A DNA stretch of 8,372 nt from Acidobacteriota bacterium (GCA_021809235.1 JAKBAG010000135.1:1-8372), one strand, 5' to 3'; counted from the first letter of the stretch, positions 1 through 6,324 are shown. Made by a program: numbers and translations. The notes: generated from the sequence alone by a model not told the origin.

Positions 1-477
1 GGCGATCATGAGCTTGACGTTGGCCTGTTTACAGGCGTCAATCATGGCATGGGCCTCGTGGACATTGATGCACATGGGTTTTTCGCAAAGGACATGCTTG
101 CCCGCCTTGGCGGAGCGAATGGTGTATTCGGCGTGCATGCTGTTGGGTAGAGCGACGTAGACGGCATCGACTTCGGGATTGTCGCGGAAGCTGTCCATGT
201 TTTCGTAGTTGTAGATGGAGGATTTGGGCACGCCGTACTTTTCGGCGTAGCGGGCAGCTTTTTCCGGGTGGCCGCTGACCAGTGCGGTGACCTTGGAGTT
301 GGGGCTGTGCTGGATGCCATCCATGAAGTGGTCGGCGATGCGGCCGAGGCCGATGATGGCGTAGCCGACCGGTTTGCCGGAGGATTGGGCAAAGAGCGGT
401 GGTGCCAGACGGGTAGCCATTGCGGCGGCGCTGGCAAGTGTGAACTGGCGGCGGGTCATGGATCGAGAGATGGACAT
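1..477 (-). CDS. Gfo/Idh/MocA-family oxidoreductase with Tat signal, partial (C-terminus off the left edge)
   Basis: This is the first 159 codons of an NAD(P)-dependent oxidoreductase, read by reverse-complementing the left end; the frame is open to position 1. An N-terminal twin-arginine signal is visible (TRRQFT at residues 8-13, then an Ala-rich stretch to about residue 30, LFAQSS), so the enzyme is probably folded with its cofactor and exported through Tat, as in Zymomonas glucose-fructose oxidoreductase. The Rossmann dinucleotide-binding motif IIGLGRIADHF lies at residues 41-51. The family motif KHVLCEKPM lies at 127-135, with the conserved Glu-Lys-Pro at 132-134; this Lys is usually catalytic. 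The start ATG (477-475) is preceded by GAGGAG with 6 nt spacing; the in-frame Met7 has no such site. The C-terminal substrate domain is outside the window, so the sugar substrate cannot be assigned. Family is certain, specific activity is not. Confidence 0.93.
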   Translation of the reverse strand, partial: MSISRSMTRRQFTLASAAAMATRLAPPLFAQSSGKPVGYAIIGLGRIADHFMDGIQHSPNSKVTALVSGHPEKAARYAEKYGVPKSSIYNYENMDSFRDNPEVDAVYVALPNSMHAEYTIRSAKAGKHVLCEKPMCINVHEAHAMIDACKQANVKLMIA

Positions 478-483
478 GGTTCG

Positions 484-489
484 CTCCTC
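484..489 (-). promoter_or_regulatory. Shine-Dalgarno site of the oxidoreductase gene
   Basis: On the minus strand the hexamer GAGGAG ends 6 nt before the ATG at 477-475. It decides the start in favour of Met1 over Met7, which lacks a purine-rich leader. Confidence 0.75.
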
Positions 490-545
490 GCAGGGGCAGG
501 GGTTAAGTTGGCTGTTGGAAAAGCAGGCTCTTCTTTTGCGCAATG

Positions 546-575
546 AGTATACGCACGGCAACAGCAGGTTGACAA
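546..575 (-). promoter_or_regulatory. Predicted sigma70-type promoter of the oxidoreductase gene
   Basis: On the minus strand a -35 element TTGTCA (575-570) and a -10 element TATACT (551-546) are separated by 18 nt. Each matches the consensus in five of six positions. Transcription would begin near 538-540, giving a leader of about 60 nt before the ATG at 477. It is the best-formed promoter I see in the window. It reads away from ruvC and so does not serve it. Confidence 0.6.
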
Positions 576-683
576 AGCAAAGTATGGTGCCGGGTGCGCG
601 GGATGACCATGAGAAAAGCCATTGACTACAAGATGGATGCGAAGTGGTTCCGGGCCGAATCCGACGTTCACCGGCGAGTCGGA

Positions 684-689
684 TACACT
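684..689 (+). promoter_or_regulatory. Possible -10 element of ruvC (leaderless arrangement)
   Basis: TACACT at 684-689 matches TATAAT in four of six positions. A poor -35 (CCGACG at 661-666, three matches) sits 17 nt upstream. If used, transcription would start at about 696-697, exactly at the ruvC ATG, which would explain why no Shine-Dalgarno site precedes that ATG. This is weak evidence from spacing alone. Confidence 0.25.
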
Positions 690-696
690 CAGAGCG

Positions 697-1215
697 ATGC
701 GAGTCATGGGAATCGATTGCGGGACGGAGCTGACCGGCTGGGGCGTGGTGGAGAGCGACGCGGAGGCTCGTTCCCCGATGCTGGTCTGTCGCGGCTATGG
801 CGTGGTGCGGCTAGCCAAGCCGAAGTCGCTGCCGATGCGGCTGAAGCAGGTGTTTGAGGAACTCTCGGAGAAGATGGCGCACTTTGCGCCGGATGTGGTG
901 GCGATTGAGGAAGTGTTTTATTCGGTGAATGCGAAGTCTGCGCTGAAGCTGGGGCAGGTGCGCGGTGTAGCGCTGCTTGCGGCCGGAGTGGCCGGGCTGC
1001 CGGTGGCCGAATATGCGCCGCTGAGCATCAAATCTGCAGTTGTGGGCTATGGACTTGCCGGCAAGGAGCAGGTGCAGTTCATGGTGGCCCGACTGCTGGC
1101 GTTGGACGCGATTCCCGAGCCGGCCGATGCTGCCGATGCGCTGGCCATTGCCATCTGCCACCTGCACACGGCTGAGACGGAGCAGCAGCAGAAGACGGGA
1201 CGCTCCCGGCGTTGA
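697..1215 (+). CDS. ruvC: Crossover junction endodeoxyribonuclease RuvC
   Basis: RuvC resolves Holliday junctions by paired nicking, working with the RuvAB branch-migration motor in the cytoplasm. The 172-residue product matches the usual length (E. coli 173). All four acidic metal-binding residues of the RNase H-like fold are present: Asp7 in MGIDCGTELTGWG, Glu71 in VVAIEEVFYSVNAKSALKLG, and Asp144 and Asp147 in PADAADALAIAI. The helix sequence SALKLGQVRG (81-90) is a family hallmark. I chose ATG 697 because it puts Asp7 at its canonical position; the frame is open upstream to a TTG at 622, but that adds 25 residues unlike the family. ATG 697 has no good ribosome-binding site, so an alternative is Met4 at 706. 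ruvA and ruvB are not in the window. The tail after residue 158 is Gln/Arg-rich and unconserved. Confidence 0.97.
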   Translation: MRVMGIDCGTELTGWGVVESDAEARSPMLVCRGYGVVRLAKPKSLPMRLKQVFEELSEKMAHFAPDVVAIEEVFYSVNAKSALKLGQVRGVALLAAGVAGLPVAEYAPLSIKSAVVGYGLAGKEQVQFMVARLLALDAIPEPADAADALAIAICHLHTAETEQQQKTGRSRR

Positions 1216-1280
1216 TGAGTGGAGTGAGCAAAAGCCGGGTGCAGGATCAGGTGCGAGCTTTGGCTGAGCGTTTGGGATAG
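1215..1280 (+). CDS. Possible 21-residue ORF overlapping the ruvC stop
   Basis: The ruvC stop TGA overlaps an ATG (TGATG, with ATG at 1215-1217) that opens a short frame ending with TAG at 1278-1280. The peptide begins MSGVSKSRVQDQV and ends RALAERLG, and could form a charged helix. The overlap would allow translational coupling. There is no clear Shine-Dalgarno sequence, no homologue I recognise, and such overlaps arise by chance. After the TAG the same frame stays open to a TGA at 1365-1367, so an eroded longer gene is also conceivable. Low confidence that this is a gene. Confidence 0.15.
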   Translation: MSGVSKSRVQDQVRALAERLG

Positions 1281-1427
1281 CCGGTGCGTCCGTGGATGCA
1301 GTGCGTGGGCGTCGTTCAAACAGGAAATGGCACGAGCTGGCAACTTTTTGCTCGCCTGCTGGTCTGAACAGGAAGAAGCCCATGCTGGGACTGATGTTGG
1401 GGCAGTGCTCCGGCGCCGGGGACTGGG

Positions 1428-1436
1428 AAAGGGGAA
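1428..1436 (+). promoter_or_regulatory. Shine-Dalgarno region of the FecR-domain gene
   Basis: The purine run AAAGGGGAA ends 5 nt before ATG 1442. It selects this ATG over in-frame upstream starts (GTG 1292, ATG 1382) and places a signal peptide at the N-terminus. Confidence 0.6.
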
Positions 1437-1441
1437 CGGGC

Positions 1442-2896
1442 ATGAGGAAGTGGAACGGATTGCTGGCCGGAGGGTTGCTGGCGGGCATGGCGCTGGCCGC
1501 ACATGCACAAAGCCCGATGCCGGAGGATGGGAACGCGCGCGCGGCGCGGCTTTCCAGTGTGGATGGCCAGGTGCAGGTGGTGGTGGATGGGCAGGTGGTT
1601 GCCGATCCGGCCTATGCGAATCTGCCGCTCTTTGAAGGCTCGCAGGTGGTGACGCGCAACGATGGCCGGGCTGAGATTACAACCGATGACGGCAATATCA
1701 TTCGCGTGACGCCGAACAGCACCGTGACGCTGACTGCGCTTCAGGGCGCGACCGGAGCCACGAAGACCGAGGTGGTGGTCAATGCCGGCGAGGTCTATTT
1801 TGAGTTGCAGCCGAGCACAGATTCACGCGCCGTGAGGATGGATTTTGGCACAACGAGCGTGGTTCCGAGCGCCTTCAGCGTGTTGCGCGTCAACTACGAC
1901 AGCGAGCCGGGATCAATGGCGATCTTCTCCGGGCAGGTACATGTGACGCGTGGCAGCAGCCTGGCAGTGGATGCGCACGGTGGCCAGATGCTGAGCCTCG
2001 ATCCGGGCGATCCATCGGCCTACAACCTCAGCGACACGATCCAGCCGGACTCCTGGGACCAGTGGAATACGGACCGGGATAATGCGTTGGAGTCCGAGCA
2101 GTCTGCCAGCACGCAAGCCGACCAGCAGTTGCCACCGGATGCTGCTTCCAGCGCAGCGGATCTGAATGCGAACGGCAACTGGTATGACGTGCCCGGCGAA
2201 GGCTATGTTTGGTCGCCTTACGATGCGCAGGGAGCGGGGGAAAACTGGGATCCGTATGGCTACGGCTACTGGACCAGCTATCCCACAGCGGGCTATGTAT
2301 GGATTTCGGGCTATAACTGGGGTTACGCGCCGTATAACTGCGGCAGTTGGAACTTCTACGGCGGCTTTGGCTGGGGCTGGAATCCGCGTGGCGGCTGCCA
2401 TCCCTGGTGGCATCGCAGGCGGTGGATGTCGAATATTGGCCACGCGCCGAGCGACTATCACGCGCCGGTGCAGCCACGGCATCCGGTGGCACCGGTGGGG
2501 GGCAATCGGGTGGTGGCCACGGGCCATCCGCTGCGGCCGGTGAAGCCGATTCTGGTGGACCGTCGTCCGTCCAGTGGCGTGAATGCATATCTGGGCTTCC
2601 AGCCCGGTCAGCCGATGGTGGTTGGCGGGCAGGTGGTGTCTCCTGTGCATACGGTGGCTCCGCGAACCAGCTATGTTCGCTCCTACACGTATCTGAGCGA
2701 CCGGACGCCGCTGTCAGTGCGGCATGGACTGGAGCCGGGCCGGGGCGGCTACGTTCCGCGAACAACCTATAACCATATGCCCAGCACGAGCTTTGGTCGG
2801 CCGTCGGCGGGATTCTCCGGCGCGACCCACATGGGCGGGATGCATCTCTCGGGCGGGGGCATGCACATGAGTTCTGGCGGCGGTGCGCACCACTGA
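1442..2896 (+). CDS. Exported FecR-domain protein with Trp/Tyr/Gly-rich module (DUF6600-like) and Gly/His/Met tail
   Basis: The 484-residue product has a Sec signal peptide (MRKWN, hydrophobic residues 6-19, likely cleavage after AHA at 20-22). A FecR-like beta-rich domain follows at about 36-190, with the typical elements EGSQVVTRNDGRAEITTDDG (65-84), a polar 'TPNSTVTL' strand (90-97) and GEVYFEL (116-122). A short linker (DQWNTDRDN, 206-214) leads to an aromatic module at 246-330 with repeated GYVW and GYxW units (254-257, 284-287) and a WGYAPY motif (293-298); this resembles the DUF6600 region found after FecR domains in many secreted proteins. Residues 331-460 are Pro/Arg/Val-rich and disordered-looking, and 460-484 are Gly/His/Met-rich. 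There is no adjacent sigma factor or TonB receptor, so a classical FecIR circuit is not supported. An envelope or cell-surface role is likely; the function is unknown. The upstream gap 1216-1441 shows no convincing promoter. Confidence 0.88.
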   Translation: MRKWNGLLAGGLLAGMALAAHAQSPMPEDGNARAARLSSVDGQVQVVVDGQVVADPAYANLPLFEGSQVVTRNDGRAEITTDDGNIIRVTPNSTVTLTALQGATGATKTEVVVNAGEVYFELQPSTDSRAVRMDFGTTSVVPSAFSVLRVNYDSEPGSMAIFSGQVHVTRGSSLAVDAHGGQMLSLDPGDPSAYNLSDTIQPDSWDQWNTDRDNALESEQSASTQADQQLPPDAASSAADLNANGNWYDVPGEGYVWSPYDAQGAGENWDPYGYGYWTSYPTAGYVWISGYNWGYAPYNCGSWNFYGGFGWGWNPRGGCHPWWHRRRWMSNIGHAPSDYHAPVQPRHPVAPVGGNRVVATGHPLRPVKPILVDRRPSSGVNAYLGFQPGQPMVVGGQVVSPVHTVAPRTSYVRSYTYLSDRTPLSVRHGLEPGRGGYVPRTTYNHMPSTSFGRPSAGFSGATHMGGMHLSGGGMHMSSGGGAHH

Positions 2897-2941
2897 GCTG
2901 GCTGTGCGCACCAGAATGTCGGCACTCCGCCGAGGCGGCGC

Positions 2942-3778
2942 TCAGGCGATGGGCGCGGTCAGCTGCTGGTGCAGCGCAGCAAAGGCTTCCAGCGGCAGCT
3001 CCTCGGCGCGGGCCTGTGCGGGCACATCAGCTGTCTGCATAGCGGACTGAATTCGGCTGGCGGGAAAGCCTGCGGCGCGGAGGTTATTCGCCAGTGTTTT
3101 GCGCTTCTGCGCAAAGGCGGCCTTCAGCGTTTGCTGGAAGGATTCTCGGGACAGATCGGGGAAGCGCGGTGTAAAGCTCCAGCGGAAGACGGTGGAATGG
3201 ACCTCCGGCGCAGGGGAAAATGCCTCAGGCGGCAGCGTGAATAGGCGCGTGGCGGGACCTTCTAGCGCACAGAGGACCGTGAGCAGGCCGTAATCACGTG
3301 AACCGGGTGCAGCCGTCACGCGATCCGCCACCTCACGCTGGACCATGAGCACGGCGGCCTCCAGTACGCCAGTCTGACAGGCAGGCACTGCCGGATCGGG
3401 CAGGGTGTGGGCTGCCTGCTGCGCCAGACGAAGCAGTATGGGCGAGGTGATGTAGTAGGGCAGATTGCCGACGACCAGCAGCGGCTGGCCTGCCTGACAG
3501 GCGGCAGCGGCAAAGTCGAAGTCCAGCACGTCGCCGGAGTGAATGTTGACCTGTGGCTGATGTTGGAAGCGCTCGCGCAGGGCTGCAGCCAGCGCCGGAT
3601 CGAACTCGATGGCAAGCAGGCGACCGGCCCGCGCAGCCAGCAGATCGGTGATGGCGCCACGGCCAGGACCAATCTCGACGACGAGGCGGTTTGCGATGGG
3701 GCCCAGGGCATCGACAATGGATGCGATGGCGGCCTGGTCGCGGAGAAAGTTCTGACCGAGTTTGGACTTGGGTGGCAG
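2942..3778 (-). CDS. rsmA: 16S rRNA dimethyladenosine transferase RsmA (KsgA), non-standard start
   Basis: RsmA dimethylates two adjacent adenosines (A1518 and A1519 in E. coli) near the 3' end of 16S rRNA, using S-adenosylmethionine, late in 30S assembly. The frame encodes the conserved N-terminal KLGQNFLRD (6-14), SAM motif I VVEIGPGRGAIT (33-44), the acidic residue of motif II in LLAIEFD (54-60), and catalytic motif IV NLPYYITSP (105-113). The C-terminal domain includes FSPAPEVHSTVFRW and KAAFAQKRKTLANNLRAAG. No ATG, GTG or TTG lies in frame between the upstream stop (TGA just beyond 3860) and GTG 3529, and starting at 3529 would remove motif I. I therefore place the start at CTG 3778-3776, giving 278 residues (usual 270-290) and an N-terminus MPPKSKLGQNF. 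A GAAGG site lies 6 nt upstream. The alternative is ATG 3809 plus a one-base frameshift. It converges with the FecR gene and diverges from glgA. Confidence 0.93.
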   Translation of the reverse strand: MPPKSKLGQNFLRDQAAIASIVDALGPIANRLVVEIGPGRGAITDLLAARAGRLLAIEFDPALAAALRERFQHQPQVNIHSGDVLDFDFAAAACQAGQPLLVVGNLPYYITSPILLRLAQQAAHTLPDPAVPACQTGVLEAAVLMVQREVADRVTAAPGSRDYGLLTVLCALEGPATRLFTLPPEAFSPAPEVHSTVFRWSFTPRFPDLSRESFQQTLKAAFAQKRKTLANNLRAAGFPASRIQSAMQTADVPAQARAEELPLEAFAALHQQLTAPIA

Positions 3779-3784
3779 AGTGTA

Positions 3785-3789
3785 CCTTC
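3785..3789 (-). promoter_or_regulatory. Shine-Dalgarno-like site supporting a CTG start of rsmA
   Basis: GAAGG on the minus strand is 6 nt upstream of the CTG at 3778-3776. The competing ATG at 3809-3807 has no purine-rich leader. The site is short and could be coincidental. Confidence 0.4.
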
Positions 3790-3876
3790 GCTTTCCGGGC
3801 CTGCGGCATCGAACGTAGTAGACTTGGCGTTTGAGCGCTACCGCACTCGGCGAGTGGGCAGCGGGAGATTGGTTTC

Positions 3877-3881
3877 AGGAG
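3877..3881 (+). promoter_or_regulatory. Shine-Dalgarno site of glgA
   Basis: AGGAG lies 8 nt before ATG 3890. It fixes the glgA start, although the frame is open far upstream, across the antisense of rsmA. Confidence 0.75.
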
Positions 3882-3889
3882 CGTGTCCG

Positions 3890-5353
3890 ATGCATATTGT
3901 ATTCGCTGCCTCAGAGTGTGTGCCTTTTGCCAAGACCGGCGGCCTGGCGGACGTGGTGGGTGCATTGCCGCCGGAGCTGGTCCGGCTGGGGCATCGGGTG
4001 ACGGTGTATCTGCCGCTTTATCGCTCGGTGCGCGGCCAACTGGCAGAGGCGCAGCCGGTGGCCATCCGCTCACTGACGATTCCATTCCCCTACTACAACC
4101 GGTTTGTGAACGTGGTGGATGGGGGCCTGAGCGAGGGTGTGCAGTACTACTTTGTGGATTGCCCGGAACTGTTTGACCGGGAAGGGCTGTATGGCCCGCG
4201 CGGCGGCGGCGACTACGCGGATAACGCCGAGCGTTTTGGATTGTTTTCCCGCGCCGTGCTGGAGGCTGTGAAGCTGCTGGGCGTGCCGGATCTGTTCCAT
4301 GTCCATGACTGGCAGACGGCGATTCTGCCGGTGCTGTTGAGGACGCTGTATGTGTATGATCCCGTTCTGCGGAATGTAGGCGTGGTACTGACCATCCACA
4401 ATGCGGGCTATCAGGGGTGGTTTCCGCCGCGGACAACAGAGACACTGCTGCTGCCGTGGGATATCTTCACGTTTGATCGGGTGGAGCAGAACGATACGTT
4501 CAACTTTCTGAAGGGCGGTGTGGTCATGTGCGACTACATGACGACGGTGAGCCCGACCTATGCGCGCGAGATTCAGGGGCCGGAGTTTGGCTCCGGGCTG
4601 GAGTCGTTGTTCAGCCGACGGCACTGGGATCTGCGCGGCATTCTGAATGGGGTGGACTATGCGCATTGGGATCCGTCGCGGGATGTGCATCTGGCGGCGC
4701 ATTATTCCGCCGGGAACCTGACCGGCAAGGCAGAGTGCCGACGCGATGTGCTACACGCCTTTGGACTGGAGCATATTGCGGACTCGACGCCGGTGCTCGG
4801 CATTGTCTCGCGCTTTGCCACGCAGAAGGGCTTTGACATGCTGGCGGCGATCAGCGATCAGCTTGCGCAGCGGGAGATGGCACTGGTGGCTCTGGGAACC
4901 GGCGAGCCATTCTACGAAAGCTTCTTCCGCAGCTTTGCGGCGCGCTATCCGGACAAGGTGGCCGTACAGGTGAAGTATGACGACGCCATCGCGCACAAAA
5001 TTGAGGCAGGCGCGGATATCTTCCTGATGCCATCGCGCTATGAGCCGTGCGGGCTAAACCAGATTTACTCGATGAAGTACGGGACCATCCCCGTAGTGCG
5101 AGCGACGGGCGGGCTGGAGGATACGGTCGAGGAGTGGAATGCAGACCACCGCACCGGCACAGGATTCAAGTTTTCCGGCTATCACCCGGGGGATTTCCTT
5201 TGGGCGATTGATCGCGCGTTGTGGGTCTTTGCCAACGATCGCGACGGCTGGCAGACGCTGATGCGCAACGGCATGGCGCGGGATTACGGGTGGGAGCACC
5301 CGGCGCGGGAATATGTCGAGGTCTACGAAGAGGTACTGAGACGGCGGGGATGA
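3890..5353 (+). CDS. glgA: Glycogen synthase GlgA (ADP-glucose type)
   Basis: GlgA transfers glucose from ADP-glucose to the non-reducing end of alpha-1,4-glucan in the cytoplasm. The 487-residue product has the normal bacterial length (about 470-490) and the GT5/GT-B two-domain fold. The N-terminal MHIVFAASECVPFAKTGGLA carries the KTGGL motif (15-19) that binds the ADP-glucose phosphates. HVHDWQTAILP is the conserved acceptor-side segment of the first domain, and LTIHNAGYQG follows. In the C-terminal domain, residues 380-391 read MPSRYEPCGLNQ, with the catalytic-site Glu385 of the ExxxxxG-type motif, followed by GTIPVVRATGGLEDTV. ATG 3890 is chosen because it gives the canonical N-terminus and has an AGGAG site. 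No glgB, glgC or glgP lies beside it, so here glgA stands apart from a glycogen operon. The 111-bp divergent region shared with rsmA shows no convincing promoter. Confidence 0.97.
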   Translation: MHIVFAASECVPFAKTGGLADVVGALPPELVRLGHRVTVYLPLYRSVRGQLAEAQPVAIRSLTIPFPYYNRFVNVVDGGLSEGVQYYFVDCPELFDREGLYGPRGGGDYADNAERFGLFSRAVLEAVKLLGVPDLFHVHDWQTAILPVLLRTLYVYDPVLRNVGVVLTIHNAGYQGWFPPRTTETLLLPWDIFTFDRVEQNDTFNFLKGGVVMCDYMTTVSPTYAREIQGPEFGSGLESLFSRRHWDLRGILNGVDYAHWDPSRDVHLAAHYSAGNLTGKAECRRDVLHAFGLEHIADSTPVLGIVSRFATQKGFDMLAAISDQLAQREMALVALGTGEPFYESFFRSFAARYPDKVAVQVKYDDAIAHKIEAGADIFLMPSRYEPCGLNQIYSMKYGTIPVVRATGGLEDTVEEWNADHRTGTGFKFSGYHPGDFLWAIDRALWVFANDRDGWQTLMRNGMARDYGWEHPAREYVEVYEEVLRRRG

Positions 5354-5470
5354 GCGGGGCAGGCAACCGCATTTATAGGGAATTTATCGAAGAACGGGGT
5401 CGATCTCCTATCAGCACATAATATTTCTGTCAATCGTAAGGGATGCTTCACCTTAACGCGTCGTCAATGG
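5354..5470 (+). other. AT-richer spacer between glgA and the HNH gene
   Basis: This 117-bp spacer is visibly richer in A and T than glgA (for example the stretch with TTTATAGGGAATTTATCG and CACATAATATTTCTG). I find no hairpin followed by a T-run, no tRNA and no clear promoter. An ATG at 5468 is out of frame with the HNH gene and closes quickly with TAG. It may be the left edge of an acquired segment; no flanking repeat was found. Confidence 0.35.
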
Positions 5471-6214
5471 GTGATTACCAAATTGAATGCACACGAAAAA
5501 TCGTCGGCGAGTAGCTGTAAATTGTGTGATCTCTTGTTGTCCTCTGTTCAGGGCAATCTTCGTGGGGTGGTCCGGAGTAAGGCGACGAATTGGTGCAGCT
5601 TTGGTATCACCACAAAGTTTGCTTTTATCCGCCATCGACGGGATGCTATCCGCATCTATCTCCGTGCGAGAGAATCTGACGGCCCGGACCTGAAGGCTCT
5701 GATAGGCAAAATCTCAGAAATTACATTGCAAGTTCGCGGTACAAGTGGAAGTGCCTGGGCGCAGTCAACATATTATTTTCTGGATGTCGAGACCGAAGCA
5801 CAAATTCGTGCAGCGACCCCGCTCCTGCTTTACGCCGCCGGTAAGATCAAACAACGGCCCGTTCGTCAATTTCTCCTTCCCTCTGAAGAAGCTGCATGTG
5901 AGTTGATCGAAGGAAATAGAGTCACTGTTCAAGTGAGCCGCGTGGAGCGAGATCCAAAGGCCAGGGAGACGTGCATCTCGATTTTTGGTCCAGTCTGCTC
6001 TGTTTGCGGATTCGACTTTGAACGCACCTATGGAGAGATTGGCAAAGGGTTTATCCATGTGCACCACTTGATTCCGCTTGCATCGAGTAAAGGTCAGCAC
6101 ACGGTCGATCCTAAGATGCACCTTCGTCCTGTTTGTCCAAACTGCCACGAGATGCTGCACAGGCGGAATCCTCCGATTTCGATTGAGGCATTGGCTGCGC
6201 GAATCAAGCGATGA
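5471..6214 (+). CDS. McrA-like HNH endonuclease, accessory gene of lower GC
   Basis: The 247-residue frame ends in an HNH nuclease domain (about 160-235). It starts ARETCISIFGPVCSVCGFDF with Cys176-x2-Cys179, continues KGFIHVHHLIPLA with His198-His199, and finishes LRPVCPNCHEMLHRR with Cys222-x2-Cys225 and His226. The four cysteines should bind a structural zinc. The close family includes McrA-type nucleases that cut modified DNA, so a role in restriction is likely but inferred. The N-terminal part, about 45-125 (KFAFIRHRRDAIRIYLRA to ATPLLLYAAG), resembles small DUF5655-like domains and may recognise DNA or a partner; I am unsure. The start is weakly defined: GTG 5471 has no Shine-Dalgarno site, and TTG 5483 or GTG 5567 are alternatives. 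GC is clearly lower than in neighbours (about 47% over 5701-5820 against 65% over 7021-7080, counted by hand), which suggests transfer. No methyltransferase partner is adjacent. Confidence 0.82.
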   Translation: MITKLNAHEKSSASSCKLCDLLLSSVQGNLRGVVRSKATNWCSFGITTKFAFIRHRRDAIRIYLRARESDGPDLKALIGKISEITLQVRGTSGSAWAQSTYYFLDVETEAQIRAATPLLLYAAGKIKQRPVRQFLLPSEEAACELIEGNRVTVQVSRVERDPKARETCISIFGPVCSVCGFDFERTYGEIGKGFIHVHHLIPLASSKGQHTVDPKMHLRPVCPNCHEMLHRRNPPISIEALAARIKR

Positions 6215-6311
6215 AAGCCAGACCGAATCGATGGCCGAATCTCGGTTCAATATTCTCCACGGACGATGAATCAGGATTCTCCGGACAGGCTTTTCGCTGG
6301 CATTGCCCATT

Positions 6312-6317
6312 TACACT
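6312..6317 (+). promoter_or_regulatory. Possible -10 element upstream of secA
   Basis: TACACT at 6312-6317, four of six matches to TATAAT, precedes the secA start by 20 nt. No acceptable -35 element lies at 16-18 nt. The leader would be only about 14 nt but would keep the GGAG site. Weak evidence. Confidence 0.2.
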
Positions 6318-6324
6318 AGTAGAC

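Noticed and set aside
569..597. TTGACA on the plus strand at 569-574 as a -35 element for ruvC
   Set aside because: No -10-like hexamer lies at 16-18 nt; the same bases are better explained as the -35 of the minus-strand promoter.
1328..1352. Sigma54-like elements upstream of the FecR gene (TGGCACG at 1328-1334 and TGGCAAC with TTGCT nearby)
   Set aside because: The strict GG-N10-GC spacing is not met: the first GG is followed at the right distance by CA, and the second pair has N9. It also lies about 90 bp from the start codon.
2911..2945. GC-rich inverted repeat (CCGCC GA GGCGG) between the convergent FecR gene and rsmA as a terminator
   Set aside because: The loop would be two bases or the stem only four pairs, and there is no T-run on either strand.
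3407..3889. Upstream extension of the glgA frame through the rsmA region
   Set aside because: The canonical GlgA N-terminus and an AGGAG site mark the start at 3890; the extension is the shadow of rsmA on the other strand.
3333..4445. A 370-codon minus-strand frame spanning rsmA and glgA
   Set aside because: It overlaps two well-supported genes and has no recognisable motif. Only its internal ATG at 3809 matters, as a possible rsmA start after a frameshift.
6252..6286. Imperfect direct repeat ATTCTCC..GGAC upstream of secA as an operator or insertion scar
   Set aside because: The copies differ in internal spacing, are only about 11 bp long, and have no counterpart on the other side of the HNH gene.
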